A DNA stretch of 64,000 nt, from assembly GCA_947493745.1 (NCBI GenBank), contig CANLSM010000001.1, positions 339,913 through 403,912 on the forward strand. The letters are read 5' to 3'. Each line of letters starts with the position of its first letter. Position 1 is the first letter of the stretch. Under the pieces are notes generated by a model. The model was given only the letters and a program-made list of their open reading frames with translations, did not search any database and had not been told where the DNA came from. Below, piece by piece: positions 1 to 8,327 of this stretch. Source of the DNA: an uncultured Paracoccaceae bacterium. Lineage in GTDB: Bacteria > Pseudomonadota > Alphaproteobacteria > Rhodobacterales > Rhodobacteraceae. The position numbers and the translations under genes are program-made.

Positions 1-606
1 TGCCGCATCGACGGTGGACCCGTCGGGGTGCCCTTCCTCATCGGTCAGTGTCGCGAAAACCCGACGGTCGGTGGGAATGCCGTCCTGATAGTCAAACGTC
101 TCAATGTCATGGCCTGCGCTGTCTGCGAAATACATCCGCCCGCCGTCGGGCGAAAAAGCAATCGAATTGGCGCAGCCCACGCCCTCGATCACGGTCCCGA
201 CGCCATCCGGCCCCAATGACCAGACCGGTGTGACAGGCTCCATGCTTGCCTCTTCGATCCCGCCGATTATGAACCGCCCCTGCCGGTCCAGCGCACCGTC
301 ATTCATCCGGGTTGTCGGATGGTTCGGCATATATGCGGTGATCATCTCGCGCACGCCGGTGTCAGGATCCATCCAGCAGATCCCGTCCGCGAAACCTGCC
401 AGAAACCGGCCCTCGGAGGTAAATGCAAAGGCGCAAAGCCGCTCTTCCAGCGCAATACTCCGCAGATCGCCACCATCCTGATCACAGGACCAGAGTCGGC
501 TCTCCAGAATATCGGTCCAGAACACCCGCTGACGCTCAGCGTGCCACCTGACGCATTCGCCCAACTGGTTCTGGCAATCCACGAGCAGCCTTGCGCTGAA
601 CTCCAT
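1..606 (-). CDS. SMP-30/gluconolactonase/LRE family protein (C-terminus cut by window edge)
   Basis: The first 202 residues are visible and the gene runs off the left edge; the family is usually about 290 residues. It is a six-bladed beta-propeller sugar-lactone hydrolase family that uses one divalent metal. The ligand positions are recognisable: Glu17 in QLGEC, Asn in RMNDG, Asn in CANSIAFSPDGG, and Asp in HPDGSTVDA just before the cut. The ATG at 606 follows a good AAGGAGA. It is the last gene of a minus-strand run behind the TPP enzyme, 80 bp away. The substrate is not determined by the sequence; a sugar or aldonic acid lactone is the family expectation. Confidence 0.85.
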   Translation of the reverse strand, partial: MEFSARLLVDCQNQLGECVRWHAERQRVFWTDILESRLWSCDQDGGDLRSIALEERLCAFAFTSEGRFLAGFADGICWMDPDTGVREMITAYMPNHPTTRMNDGALDRQGRFIIGGIEEASMEPVTPVWSLGPDGVGTVIEGVGCANSIAFSPDGGRMYFADSAGHDIETFDYQDGIPTDRRVFATLTDEEGHPDGSTVDAA

Positions 607-686
607 CAATCGGTCTCCTTCAAACCCGGGGCTTGCATGTCTTCTTGGCAAAAATATCTCTGCGCGAAGCGCATGAAGCTCTTTTG

Positions 687-2300
687 TCAGAACGCCCCGT
701 CATAGGCGCGACGCCCGATCCGACAGGCCAGGATCGTGAAGCTGTCCCGGACAAGCGCGTCGGCCGCCTCACGTTTCAGCGTTTCCGCATCATCGATCCA
801 GACACCATGCCCGCCCAGCGCCGCGGCCAGTCCGGGAAAGTCGGTCCCGCCGAAATCTACGCCCAGATTGGGCCTCTGGGTGCCGCGCTGCTTCATCTCG
901 ATCAGGGCAAGGCTCTCATCGACCAGAACGGCGATGATCACCGGCAGCTTCTGATCCCGCAATGTCGCCAATTCACCCAACCCCATTTCAAGACCCGCGT
1001 CGCCGACAAAGGCGATCACGGGCGTATCGGGGCTGCCGAGCTTGTAGCCCGCAGCAATTGGCACCGAACAGGCCATGGTGCAAAGCGCGGTTGATTGCAG
1101 CATCATCCGTGCATCGGGGCACTGCCACATCTGGCTGAGCAGGATGCGGTGCGCGCCACTATCGGCAGTGATCACGGTCTCGGATGGGGCGATCTTGCGC
1201 AGAACGTCGAACACCTGCCCCGGCCCGAAGGCCTCGCCTGGCGTGAAACAGTCGATTAGCGCATCTCGCGCCGCCCTTGCCTCGTCATAGATCCAGCTCC
1301 GGCGCGGGATCAGCCCCTCACTCAGGGCCTCCAGAACCGGGGCGACCTGCCCGGGCAGAAGATGGGTCGGGTGATGCATGCCGTGCAGTCTTGGCACATC
1401 GGCAATCTCGATCACGGTCTGTTCGGCGTGGAAAGGTTCACGCCAGCCGACGCGCATTTCAATCGGATCGTAACCCAGAAGCAGAACACAATCGGACGAG
1501 CCGATCAGCGGCATGAAGATCTTGTCCGCCTTGGGCGACAGACCTGCGCCGCCGAGGCTCAAGGGATGGTTCTCGTCAAGCAGCCCCTTGCCCTTGTAGG
1601 TCGTGATGAGCGGCACCTGATGGGTCTCGCAAAACGTGCGGATCGCATCCGCCGCATCCTCGTTCACTGCATCCACTCCAGCGATGGCCAGCGGACGTTC
1701 GGCCTTGCCAATCGCGTCACGTGCGGATTGCAGAACCGCGTCGCGACGGGGAGTGCTGGCAGCAACCCGACAGGGCGCGCGATAGCCGATCTCCTTGGAG
1801 ACTGCCTCCGCCACCCCGATCGGCACATCAATATGTACCGGCCCCGGCTGACCGGATGTGGCAATCGCAAGCGCCTTGCCGATCATCGCGCCAACGGCCC
1901 CGGTCTCGGCCCGGAAACTCGCCTTCACAATCGGGCGCAGCATGGCCTGATGGTCGAAGACCTGATGCGTATAGGTTTCGGCCTCGGCCGCATCCACGCA
2001 ACCGGTCAGAAAAAGAAGCGGCACCCGGTCCTGATGTGCATTGGCCACCACGTTGACGGCATTGGCGACACCGGGACCTATGGTTGCGACCAGCACACCC
2101 GGCGCGCCGGTTGCGTGCCACAGTCCCTCTGCCATGAAACCGGCTGCGTTTTCATGCTTGGTCAGGATGAATTCAAGGCCCGCCGCGCGCAGACCTTCCA
2201 TCAGGGCCAGAACCTCGCCGCCGGGGATACCGAAGGCATGCGTGCAACCCGAGGCGCTCAGGGCCTCACCGATGATGGCCGCGCCGGTCTTCTCACTCAT
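687..2300 (-). CDS. Thiamine pyrophosphate-dependent enzyme, acetolactate synthase-like
   Basis: A 537-residue protein of the ThDP-enzyme superfamily, with N-terminal PYR, central and C-terminal PP domains. The ylide-activating Glu is Glu50 in TKHENAAGF. The PP-domain metal motif is GDAGLEMG from residue 433, but the usual Asn-Asn about 27 residues later is replaced by Asp-Glu-Ser (VDESLALIEM), so this is not a canonical IlvB. I chose the ATG at 2300, which overlaps the end of the CoA-transferase gene by 8 bp; another in-frame ATG lies at 2306. The tight coupling to a CaiB-type transferase resembles the oxalyl-CoA decarboxylase/formyl-CoA transferase partnership. That analogy is inference, and decarboxylation or lyase activity on an acyl-CoA is only a hypothesis. 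Confidence 0.8.
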   Translation of the reverse strand: MSEKTGAAIIGEALSASGCTHAFGIPGGEVLALMEGLRAAGLEFILTKHENAAGFMAEGLWHATGAPGVLVATIGPGVANAVNVVANAHQDRVPLLFLTGCVDAAEAETYTHQVFDHQAMLRPIVKASFRAETGAVGAMIGKALAIATSGQPGPVHIDVPIGVAEAVSKEIGYRAPCRVAASTPRRDAVLQSARDAIGKAERPLAIAGVDAVNEDAADAIRTFCETHQVPLITTYKGKGLLDENHPLSLGGAGLSPKADKIFMPLIGSSDCVLLLGYDPIEMRVGWREPFHAEQTVIEIADVPRLHGMHHPTHLLPGQVAPVLEALSEGLIPRRSWIYDEARAARDALIDCFTPGEAFGPGQVFDVLRKIAPSETVITADSGAHRILLSQMWQCPDARMMLQSTALCTMACSVPIAAGYKLGSPDTPVIAFVGDAGLEMGLGELATLRDQKLPVIIAVLVDESLALIEMKQRGTQRPNLGVDFGGTDFPGLAAALGGHGVWIDDAETLKREAADALVRDSFTILACRIGRRAYDGAF

Positions 2301-3528
2301 TCTCATCACGCTCAACAATTCCGCCCGATTTGAGCGCCGCGATCTCGTCAGCCGACTTCCCGAGGACATCCCGCAGGACCTCTTCGGAATGCTGACCGAG
2401 TGTCGGTGGCGCATTCTGATACGCGACAGGGGTGCCAGAAAACTTCAGCGGATTGCCAATCAATTCAACGTCACCGGACAGGGGATGCGGCAATCTGATC
2501 TTCATATCGCGGGCTTTGGTGACCTCATGGTCAAAAACCTGCTCCAGATCGTTGATCGCGCCACAGGGCACGGCCTTGTCTTCAAGCGCCGCAATCCAGT
2601 CTTCCGAGTTTCGCGTGGCGGTGATCTCGCCCAGAAGCGGGATCAATTCGCCCCGGTTGGCGACCCGATCCACATTCGTCAGGAACCGGGGGTCATCGGC
2701 GACCTCCGGCCTGCCCGCCACCTCGCAGAACCTCCTGAACTGCCCGTCATTGCCAATCGCCAGAATGAACGGCTTGTCCGCGCCCGGAAACGTTCCGTAA
2801 GGCACGATGGTCGGATGCTCGTTGGCGCGGCGCGGCGGAACCTTTCTGTCTGTCAGATAACCCGCGCCCTGATTGATCAGCCAGGAAACCTGCACATCAA
2901 AGAGGCTCACATCAATCGCCTGCCCCTTGCCGGTTGCATGACGGGCATGGAGCGCTGCAAGGATGGCCGAGACTGCATACATCCCCGTCATCACGTCCGA
3001 GATGCCGACCCCGCATTTCATCGGTTCGCCCTCTGGCTCACCGGTCAGCGACATGATCCCGCCCATGCCCTGAATGAGGAAATCATAGCCCGCACGTTTG
3101 GCGTAAGGCCCGGTCTGCCCGAACCCGGTGATTGAGCAATAGATCAGGCCTTCGTTCACCGCGCTCAGCGTCTCATAGTCGAGACCATAGCGTTTCAGAT
3201 CGCCCGCCTTGAAGTTTTCCACCAGAATGTCGGATTTCGCGGCAAGCTCCCGGATCAGGACCTGTCCCTCGGGCTTGGCAATGTCCACGGCGAGGGATTT
3301 CTTGCCCCGGTTGGCCGAGAGGTAATAGGCGCTCTCACGCGTGTCATTCCCGTCTGCGTCCTTCAGAAATGGGGGACCCCAGCCGCGCGTGTCGTCACCC
3401 TTGCCGGGACGCTCGATCTTGATCACTTCAGCGCCCATGTCCGACAGAAGCTGCGTGCCGGTCGGTCCGGCCAGAATACGCGACAGGTCGAGGACCCGAA
3501 GGCCGGTAAGTGGCGGTGCTGCCGTCAT
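2293..3528 (-). CDS. CaiB/BaiF (type III) CoA-transferase
   Basis: A 411-residue class III CoA-transferase, which moves CoA between carboxylic acids through a covalent aspartyl intermediate. The N-terminus LRVLDLSRILAGPTGTQLL and the segment SANRGKKSLAVDI are family signatures. The catalytic Asp is Asp178 in SDVMTGMYAV, aligned with the active Asp of formyl-CoA transferase. The ATG at 3528 overlaps the TAA of the upstream hydrolase (TAATG), and the stop overlaps the start of the TPP enzyme, so the genes are translationally coupled. The open frame extends upstream to 3702 but that part lies inside the hydrolase gene. Acyl donor and acceptor are unknown. Confidence 0.9.
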   Translation of the reverse strand: MTAAPPLTGLRVLDLSRILAGPTGTQLLSDMGAEVIKIERPGKGDDTRGWGPPFLKDADGNDTRESAYYLSANRGKKSLAVDIAKPEGQVLIRELAAKSDILVENFKAGDLKRYGLDYETLSAVNEGLIYCSITGFGQTGPYAKRAGYDFLIQGMGGIMSLTGEPEGEPMKCGVGISDVMTGMYAVSAILAALHARHATGKGQAIDVSLFDVQVSWLINQGAGYLTDRKVPPRRANEHPTIVPYGTFPGADKPFILAIGNDGQFRRFCEVAGRPEVADDPRFLTNVDRVANRGELIPLLGEITATRNSEDWIAALEDKAVPCGAINDLEQVFDHEVTKARDMKIRLPHPLSGDVELIGNPLKFSGTPVAYQNAPPTLGQHSEEVLRDVLGKSADEIAALKSGGIVERDENE

Positions 3529-4322
3529 TATTCCCAACCCTTGATCTGAGAAAGCTGCTCCCAGCCCCGTACCACCCAGGAGCTGCGAAGGGAATGCCCG
3601 GCCTCGTGGGTGCAGAACTCCAGCACGCCGCCCCCACAATCGCGCCAGCGCTGGCAGGTCAGCGGACCATCGGTGCGGCGCGGCGGGTTGGTGCCGTCGC
3701 ATGCGCCCTGAACGCGCCAGCGATGCAGGCTGAGGCGCGCATCCGCCATGCGCCAGTCACCGACCGTCTTGCCGGTGATCGGCACCGTCGGATCGGTCAG
3801 GCCGTGGATATGCAGAAGAATGGGGATATCCGATGGGCAGCTTTCGGGCAGCGGATCCCAATAGGTACCCGAGATCGCCAGATAGCCCGCGAATTTCTCC
3901 CCCTGATGGCAGGCCATGCTCCAGGCCAGCGACCCGCCCAGCGAGAAACCAGACACCATGACCCGGTCGCGCCGCAAGGGTATGCGGTCAGCGACATCCT
4001 CCATCACGGCGTCCAGAAAGGCGAAGTCATCGCGGATCGGAACCGGAGAGTTGGGAAAGCTCCAGGTACCCTGCTCGGCTTGCGGGACAATCAGCGCAAT
4101 GCCCTGATCGGTGATCCGGCGGACAAAGAAATCGGCGGCCATCAGCCCTTCGGACGTTCCAAGCCAGCCATTGAGAAACAGCACCGCCCCAAGCGGTCTG
4201 CCGTCCCAGTTTGCGGGCATGGCAAGGCGGTAGGTGCCGTTTGGCAGCACGCAATCCGTCCGCTCCCCACAGGCCTGAGCCATCGGGGCGAGAAGGAGCA
4301 AGACGAGCAAAAGCCAACGCAT
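3528..4322 (-). CDS. Secreted alpha/beta hydrolase, polyhydroxybutyrate depolymerase/esterase-like (LpqC type)
   Basis: A 264-residue protein from the ATG at 4322, which gives a clean signal peptide (RWLLLVLLLLAPMAQA, then Cys). An upstream ATG at 4370 adds 16 residues before the signal and is less likely. The nucleophile elbow is GFSLGGS, and a late GHSLRSSW may carry the catalytic His; several Cys suggest disulfides in an exported protein. The family includes PHB depolymerase-like and feruloyl-esterase-like enzymes. It is the first gene of the hydrolase/CoA-transferase/TPP/lactonase run, suggesting it releases an acid that the later enzymes process; this is inference. Confidence 0.75.
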   Translation of the reverse strand: MRWLLLVLLLLAPMAQACGERTDCVLPNGTYRLAMPANWDGRPLGAVLFLNGWLGTSEGLMAADFFVRRITDQGIALIVPQAEQGTWSFPNSPVPIRDDFAFLDAVMEDVADRIPLRRDRVMVSGFSLGGSLAWSMACHQGEKFAGYLAISGTYWDPLPESCPSDIPILLHIHGLTDPTVPITGKTVGDWRMADARLSLHRWRVQGACDGTNPPRRTDGPLTCQRWRDCGGGVLEFCTHEAGHSLRSSWVVRGWEQLSQIKGWE

Positions 4323-4385
4323 GAACGCATGCTTGGCGGGCGGGATGTCCCGGGTCAAGCCCGGGATCATCTCAGGCGGGTGGGC

Positions 4386-5192
4386 TCAGCCGACGAAGGC
4401 TTTTTCCAGCACGAACTCGCCGGGTTGCGAATTGGAGCCCTCAGACATGCCAGCCGCTTCGCAGATCGCTTTGACATCCGTGTTCAGCCCCATCGAGCCG
4501 CAGATCATCACCCGGTCCGTCGCTGCATCGAGCGAAGGGACGCCCAGCGCCCGATACAGTTTGCCCGATGACATCCATTCGGTGATCCGGCCCATGCTCG
4601 GGCTTTTCTCCTGCGTGGTGGTCGGGAAATAGCGGACCTTCTCGGCGGCGTCCTCACCAACCAGCGGATCGAAGGGAAGCTGCTCGATCAGATTGCGGCC
4701 ATAGTCCAGGTCCTTCAACTCGCGGCAGGTATGGGTCAGGATCACCTCATCATAGTGCGCGTAAATGTCCGGGTCCCGCAGGAGCGAGGCAAAGGGCGCG
4801 ACACCGGTCCCTGTGGCCATCAGATAGAGCCGTTTGCCCGGCAGCAGCGCGTCAAGAACCAGCGTGCCGACCGGCTTGGGTCGCAGGATCACGAGGTCGC
4901 CGACCTCGATCTTCTGCAGCTTGGAGGTCAGCGGCCCGTCCGGCACCTTGATCGAGTAGAATTCCAGCGTCTCGTCCCAGGAGGGCGACGCGATGGAATA
5001 GGCCCTGAGCAGCGGCTTCCCGTTTTCGCCCATCAGCCCGATCATCACGAACTCGCCCGAGCGGAACCGCAGGGAGGCAGGCCGCGTCAGGCGGAAGGAA
5101 AACAACCGATCCGTCCAGTTGGTGACCTCGGTCACGATCTGGGCATCAGGCAAGACGGGAGCAGCGCGCTCGGGCGCGACTTGAACATTCAT
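4386..5192 (-). CDS. fpr: Ferredoxin/flavodoxin--NADP+ reductase
   Basis: A 268-residue FAD protein that shuttles electrons between NADPH and ferredoxin or flavodoxin. The FAD motif RAYSIASP and the NADP-binding GTGVAPFAS are present, and the C-terminus ends ...FVLEKAFVG as in bacterial Fpr proteins. The ATG at 5192 has an AAGGAA ribosome-binding site; the open frame to 5264 is not used because it overlaps the DUF934 gene. It is the last gene of the sulfate-assimilation operon and a plausible electron supplier for the sulfite reductase encoded upstream. Confidence 0.93.
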   Translation of the reverse strand: MNVQVAPERAAPVLPDAQIVTEVTNWTDRLFSFRLTRPASLRFRSGEFVMIGLMGENGKPLLRAYSIASPSWDETLEFYSIKVPDGPLTSKLQKIEVGDLVILRPKPVGTLVLDALLPGKRLYLMATGTGVAPFASLLRDPDIYAHYDEVILTHTCRELKDLDYGRNLIEQLPFDPLVGEDAAEKVRYFPTTTQEKSPSMGRITEWMSSGKLYRALGVPSLDAATDRVMICGSMGLNTDVKAICEAAGMSEGSNSQPGEFVLEKAFVG

Positions 5193-5209
5193 GAGATGGG
5201 TTCCTTGGG

Positions 5210-5635
5210 TCAGGCGGCGTTCAGATGGGATTGATAGCTGTCGGAAAGCGGCACGGCCTTCCACTGATGCTCTGGCATCCGGGCGGCAAGATCGTCACTG
5301 ATCTCCAGCTGGTCGATGCCGACCCGCATGGCCGCGCGGAACTGATCAACCAGCAGGTGACCCTGCGCCCGGATCCGACCCTGATAGCCCAGTTGCCGCA
5401 GTTTGCGCGCGAGCGAGAAACCGCGCCCGTCGGCAAAGCCCGCAAACGGGATCACGATCATATCGACGCGACCGAACCAGGGTTGCAAATCGAACGGGTC
5501 GGTTGCGACGTCGATGGCAACGCCGAACGGCTCTTCCTCGGGCAGGTCCTGCCCGTTCCAGAAGGCGTCAAAGGGCAGGATCTCGCCCTGCCAGTCGTCT
5601 TCGATAAAGCCGGTTTTGTTGATCAGTTGGCTCAT
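5210..5635 (-). CDS. DUF934 family protein of the sulfate-assimilation operon
   Basis: A 141-residue DUF934 protein. The family is found almost only in cysteine-biosynthesis operons of proteobacteria; its biochemical role is not established as far as I know. Recognisable parts are the Arg/Gly-rich FADGRGFSLARKLRQLGYQG and the following GHLLVDQFRAAMRVGIDQ. The ATG at 5635 overlaps the cysH stop as ATGA, so translation is coupled. The open frame to 5683 is rejected because that stretch is the cysH C-terminus. Confidence 0.88.
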   Translation of the reverse strand: MSQLINKTGFIEDDWQGEILPFDAFWNGQDLPEEEPFGVAIDVATDPFDLQPWFGRVDMIVIPFAGFADGRGFSLARKLRQLGYQGRIRAQGHLLVDQFRAAMRVGIDQLEISDDLAARMPEHQWKAVPLSDSYQSHLNAA

Positions 5636-6372
5636 GATGTCATCCTTTCCGCGACCCCGTTCGGGCCAAAGTGAATTCCACATTCGATCTTGTCACTGCC
5701 ACGCCAGCGTCCGGCGCGCGGGTCTTCGCCGGCGCCGACCGGCGTCGTGCAAGGCGCACACCCAATGGACAGAAAGCCCGATTTCACCAGCGGGTGCGCT
5801 GGCAGATCGTGCTTTTTCGCATAAGCGGGCAGGTCTTCTGGTGCCCATTCGGCCAGCGGATTGACCTTGATCCGCCCGGATGGGTCCGCCTCAAAAAGCG
5901 ACATGGCCGCGCGAGTGCCGGACTGGAACCGTTTGCGCCCCGAGATTGTCGCGTTGAAATACCGCAGCCCGCGTGCCAGAGGCCGCACCTTGCGCAGATC
6001 GCAACAGGCGTCCGTATCGCTCAGGTGCAGGGCGTCAAACCGGTCCTTGCGACCCAGGTCGCCCGCATCGGGCCTGATACGCCGCACATCGGTCAGCCCC
6101 AGATGGTCCGTCAACGCCATCTGATAGGCCAGCGTCTCGGGAAACAGCATCTGTGTGTCGACCAGCAGCACCGGGACATGCGGATTGATCTGGGCTGCCA
6201 TATGCAACAGCACCGCCGATTCCGCCCCGAAGGACGAGACAAGCGCGATCTCGCCTGCAAAAAGCCGGAGGCCGGCGTGCAGAACATCCTCCGCGGTGGC
6301 GCCCGAGTAGTGCGAAGTCAGGCTGTCTGCACGCCGATCGGCTGCAAAATGTCCTGGCGGATTATGCAGCAT
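5632..6372 (-). CDS. cysH: Phosphoadenylyl/adenylyl-sulfate reductase
   Basis: A 246-residue assimilatory reductase that converts activated sulfate to sulfite using thioredoxin. The ATP-pyrophosphatase-like core has SSFGAESAVLL and a DTQMLFPET loop. Two Cys pairs (DACCDLRK and GCAPCTTP) that would bind a 4Fe-4S cluster indicate the APS-reducing type, EC 1.8.4.10, rather than the E. coli PAPS type. ECGIH near the C-terminus carries the nucleophilic Cys. The ATG at 6372 overlaps the cysI stop by 11 bp, and its stop overlaps the DUF934 start. Confidence 0.93.
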   Translation of the reverse strand: MLHNPPGHFAADRRADSLTSHYSGATAEDVLHAGLRLFAGEIALVSSFGAESAVLLHMAAQINPHVPVLLVDTQMLFPETLAYQMALTDHLGLTDVRRIRPDAGDLGRKDRFDALHLSDTDACCDLRKVRPLARGLRYFNATISGRKRFQSGTRAAMSLFEADPSGRIKVNPLAEWAPEDLPAYAKKHDLPAHPLVKSGFLSIGCAPCTTPVGAGEDPRAGRWRGSDKIECGIHFGPNGVAERMTS

Positions 6373-8023
6373 TGGCTTTGTTGCTTTCAGGGTAGAGTAC
6401 TGCCTTGAACGGCTCGGCGCCCACCCGGCGATAGGTGTCGAGGAAGGCTTCCTCGGCGCTCTCCCGAATGTCGAGATAGGCGTTCACGATCCGCTCGATT
6501 GCGGGTACGATCTCGTCATAAGCAAAGCCCGGACCCGTGCGTTCACCGATGGCTGCGGTCTCGGTTCCGTCGCCGCCGAGCGTGATCTGGTAGTTCTCCA
6601 CACCTGCCCGGTCGAGACCGAGAATGCCGATATGACCGACATGGTGATGCCCGCAGGCATTGATGCAGCCCGAGATCTTGATCTTCAGATCGCCGATATC
6701 GTGCTGTGCCTGCAGATCGGAAAAGGCCTCGCTGATCTTCTGGGCCACCGGGATCGAACGGGCTGTTGCCAGCGCACAATAGTCCATGCCGGGGCAGGCG
6801 ATGATATCGGAGACCAGCCCGATATTTGCGGTGTGCAGCCCGGCTTCGCGCAGCCGCCCGTAAATCACCGCCAGATCGGCGCGATGGACATGTGGCAGGA
6901 TCACGTTCTGCTCGTGGGAGATGCGCAATTCGTCATGTGAGTAACGCTCCGCCAGATCGGCCAGAACCCGCATCTGCTCGGAGGTCACATCGCCAGGTGT
7001 ACCCCCAATGGGCTTGGTCGAGACGGTGACAATCGCGTAATCCGACTGCTTATGCGCGGCGATATTGGTGTCGAGAAACGAGCGGAACCCGGCATCGAGA
7101 TGCGGGATATCCGGCACGGCACGCCGGTCCCATTCAGGCGGCGCGAAGCTGGCATTGATCCGCGCCACGACGCCTGCGTCCACCGGCTCCAGCAGGGTCT
7201 GGTTGCGGGCAAAGGTCTCCTCGATCCTGGCCTTCAACTCTTCAAGCCCGGTCTCGTGCACCAGGATCTTGATCCGCGCCTTGTACTTGTTGTCCCGCCG
7301 ACCGCTGAGATTGTAGACCTGCAGGATCGCCTCCAGATAGGCGAGCAGATCGGCGCGCGGCAGGAAGTCCCGGACCACTTTGCCGATCATCGGGGTCCGA
7401 CCAAGGCCGCCCCCGATCACAACCTCATAGCCCGGCTCACCGGCCTTATTGCGAACCATCCGCAGGCCGATATCATGTGCCTTGGTCACCGCTCGGTCAT
7501 TGGGCGCGCCTGTGACGGCGACCTTAAACTTGCGCGGCAGGTAGGCAAATTCGGGATGATCGGTGGACCACTGGCGGATCAGCTCTGCTGTCGGGCGCGG
7601 ATCTTCGATCTCGTCTGCCGCTGCGCCTGCAAAGTGATCGGCGGTGACGTTGCGGATGCAGTTTCCGCTCGTCTGGATCGCATGCATCGACACATCCGCC
7701 AGCGCGTCCAGAATGTCCGGTACATCCTTCAGCTTCGGCCAGTTGAACTGGATGTTCTGGCGCGTGGTGAGATGGCCATAGCCCTTGTCCCACTTGTCTG
7801 CGATATGCGCCAGCTGCCGCATCTGCGCGCCGTTCAGCGTCCCGTAGGGTATTGCCACCCGCAGCATATAGGCGTGCAGTTGCAGATAGAGGCCGTTCAT
7901 CAGCCGCAGCGGCTTGAACTCATCCTCGGTCAAAGAGCCGTCAAGCCGGCGTTCGACCTGACCGCGGAATTCCTTCACACGGTCGCGCACAAAAGCGGCG
8001 TCAAAATTGGAATAGCTGTACAT
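6362..8023 (-). CDS. cysI: Sulfite reductase hemoprotein (nitrite/sulfite reductase family)
   Basis: A 553-residue siroheme and 4Fe-4S enzyme that reduces sulfite to sulfide with six electrons. It has the duplicated ferrite-reductase architecture, LTTRQNIQFNWPK in the first half, and the cluster-ligand pairs ACPGMDYC and GCINACGHHH in the second. No CysJ flavoprotein is encoded nearby, so ferredoxin reduced by the Fpr of the same operon is the likely donor. It starts at the ATG 8023, 4 bp after the DUF2849 stop. Nitrite reduction is a formal alternative, but the cys neighbours argue for sulfite. Confidence 0.93.
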   Translation of the reverse strand: MYSYSNFDAAFVRDRVKEFRGQVERRLDGSLTEDEFKPLRLMNGLYLQLHAYMLRVAIPYGTLNGAQMRQLAHIADKWDKGYGHLTTRQNIQFNWPKLKDVPDILDALADVSMHAIQTSGNCIRNVTADHFAGAAADEIEDPRPTAELIRQWSTDHPEFAYLPRKFKVAVTGAPNDRAVTKAHDIGLRMVRNKAGEPGYEVVIGGGLGRTPMIGKVVRDFLPRADLLAYLEAILQVYNLSGRRDNKYKARIKILVHETGLEELKARIEETFARNQTLLEPVDAGVVARINASFAPPEWDRRAVPDIPHLDAGFRSFLDTNIAAHKQSDYAIVTVSTKPIGGTPGDVTSEQMRVLADLAERYSHDELRISHEQNVILPHVHRADLAVIYGRLREAGLHTANIGLVSDIIACPGMDYCALATARSIPVAQKISEAFSDLQAQHDIGDLKIKISGCINACGHHHVGHIGILGLDRAGVENYQITLGGDGTETAAIGERTGPGFAYDEIVPAIERIVNAYLDIRESAEEAFLDTYRRVGAEPFKAVLYPESNKANAA

Positions 8024-8027
8024 GGGA

Positions 8028-8327
8028 TCAGACCTCTGCCTGCTTGCCGTGGAAATAGTTGGAAGGACCTTTGGTCCGGAAAATCTCGCGGAAATGCACC
8101 GGGGCGGGTTTGCCGTTCACCAGTTGTGCGTCGGCGAGATAGACGCCCACGACCTGATGCGGGAAAAGCGTGGCAGCACCAAGCAGCGTTTCTGCCTGCT
8201 CCGGCGTCTCGGCCACGACCGCGTCGGAGTGCTTGCGCGTCCAGTCACCTTGCTCAGTGAAATAGACGACATCGCCTTCCAGCAAATCATTGCCGGTCGC
8301 GATCTGGGGGAGGAATTTGCGTGCCAT
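8028..8327 (-). CDS. DUF2849 domain-containing protein
   Basis: A 99-residue soluble protein of the DUF2849 family, typical of alphaproteobacterial cys operons between the siroheme synthase and sulfite reductase genes. It has the pattern ATGNDLLEGDVVYFT near the N-terminus and HFREIFRTKGPSNYFHGKQ near the end. No catalytic motif is evident. Its start overlaps the cysG stop (TGATG). A role in siroheme delivery or sulfite reductase maturation is suggested only by conserved position. Confidence 0.85.
   Translation of the reverse strand: MARKFLPQIATGNDLLEGDVVYFTEQGDWTRKHSDAVVAETPEQAETLLGAATLFPHQVVGVYLADAQLVNGKPAPVHFREIFRTKGPSNYFHGKQAEV

Noticed and set aside
687-2300. Calling the TPP enzyme IlvB (acetolactate synthase)
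   Set aside because: No IlvH is adjacent, the metal-binding Asn-Asn is replaced, and it is coupled to a CoA-transferase; only the superfamily is safe.
1362-2333. Plus-strand open frame opposite the TPP enzyme gene
   Set aside because: It is antisense to a clear 537-residue enzyme and has no recognisable domain.
7052-8260. 402-codon plus-strand frame opposite cysI
   Set aside because: Shadow of the sulfite reductase gene; composition rich in Arg, Gln and His as typical of antisense frames.
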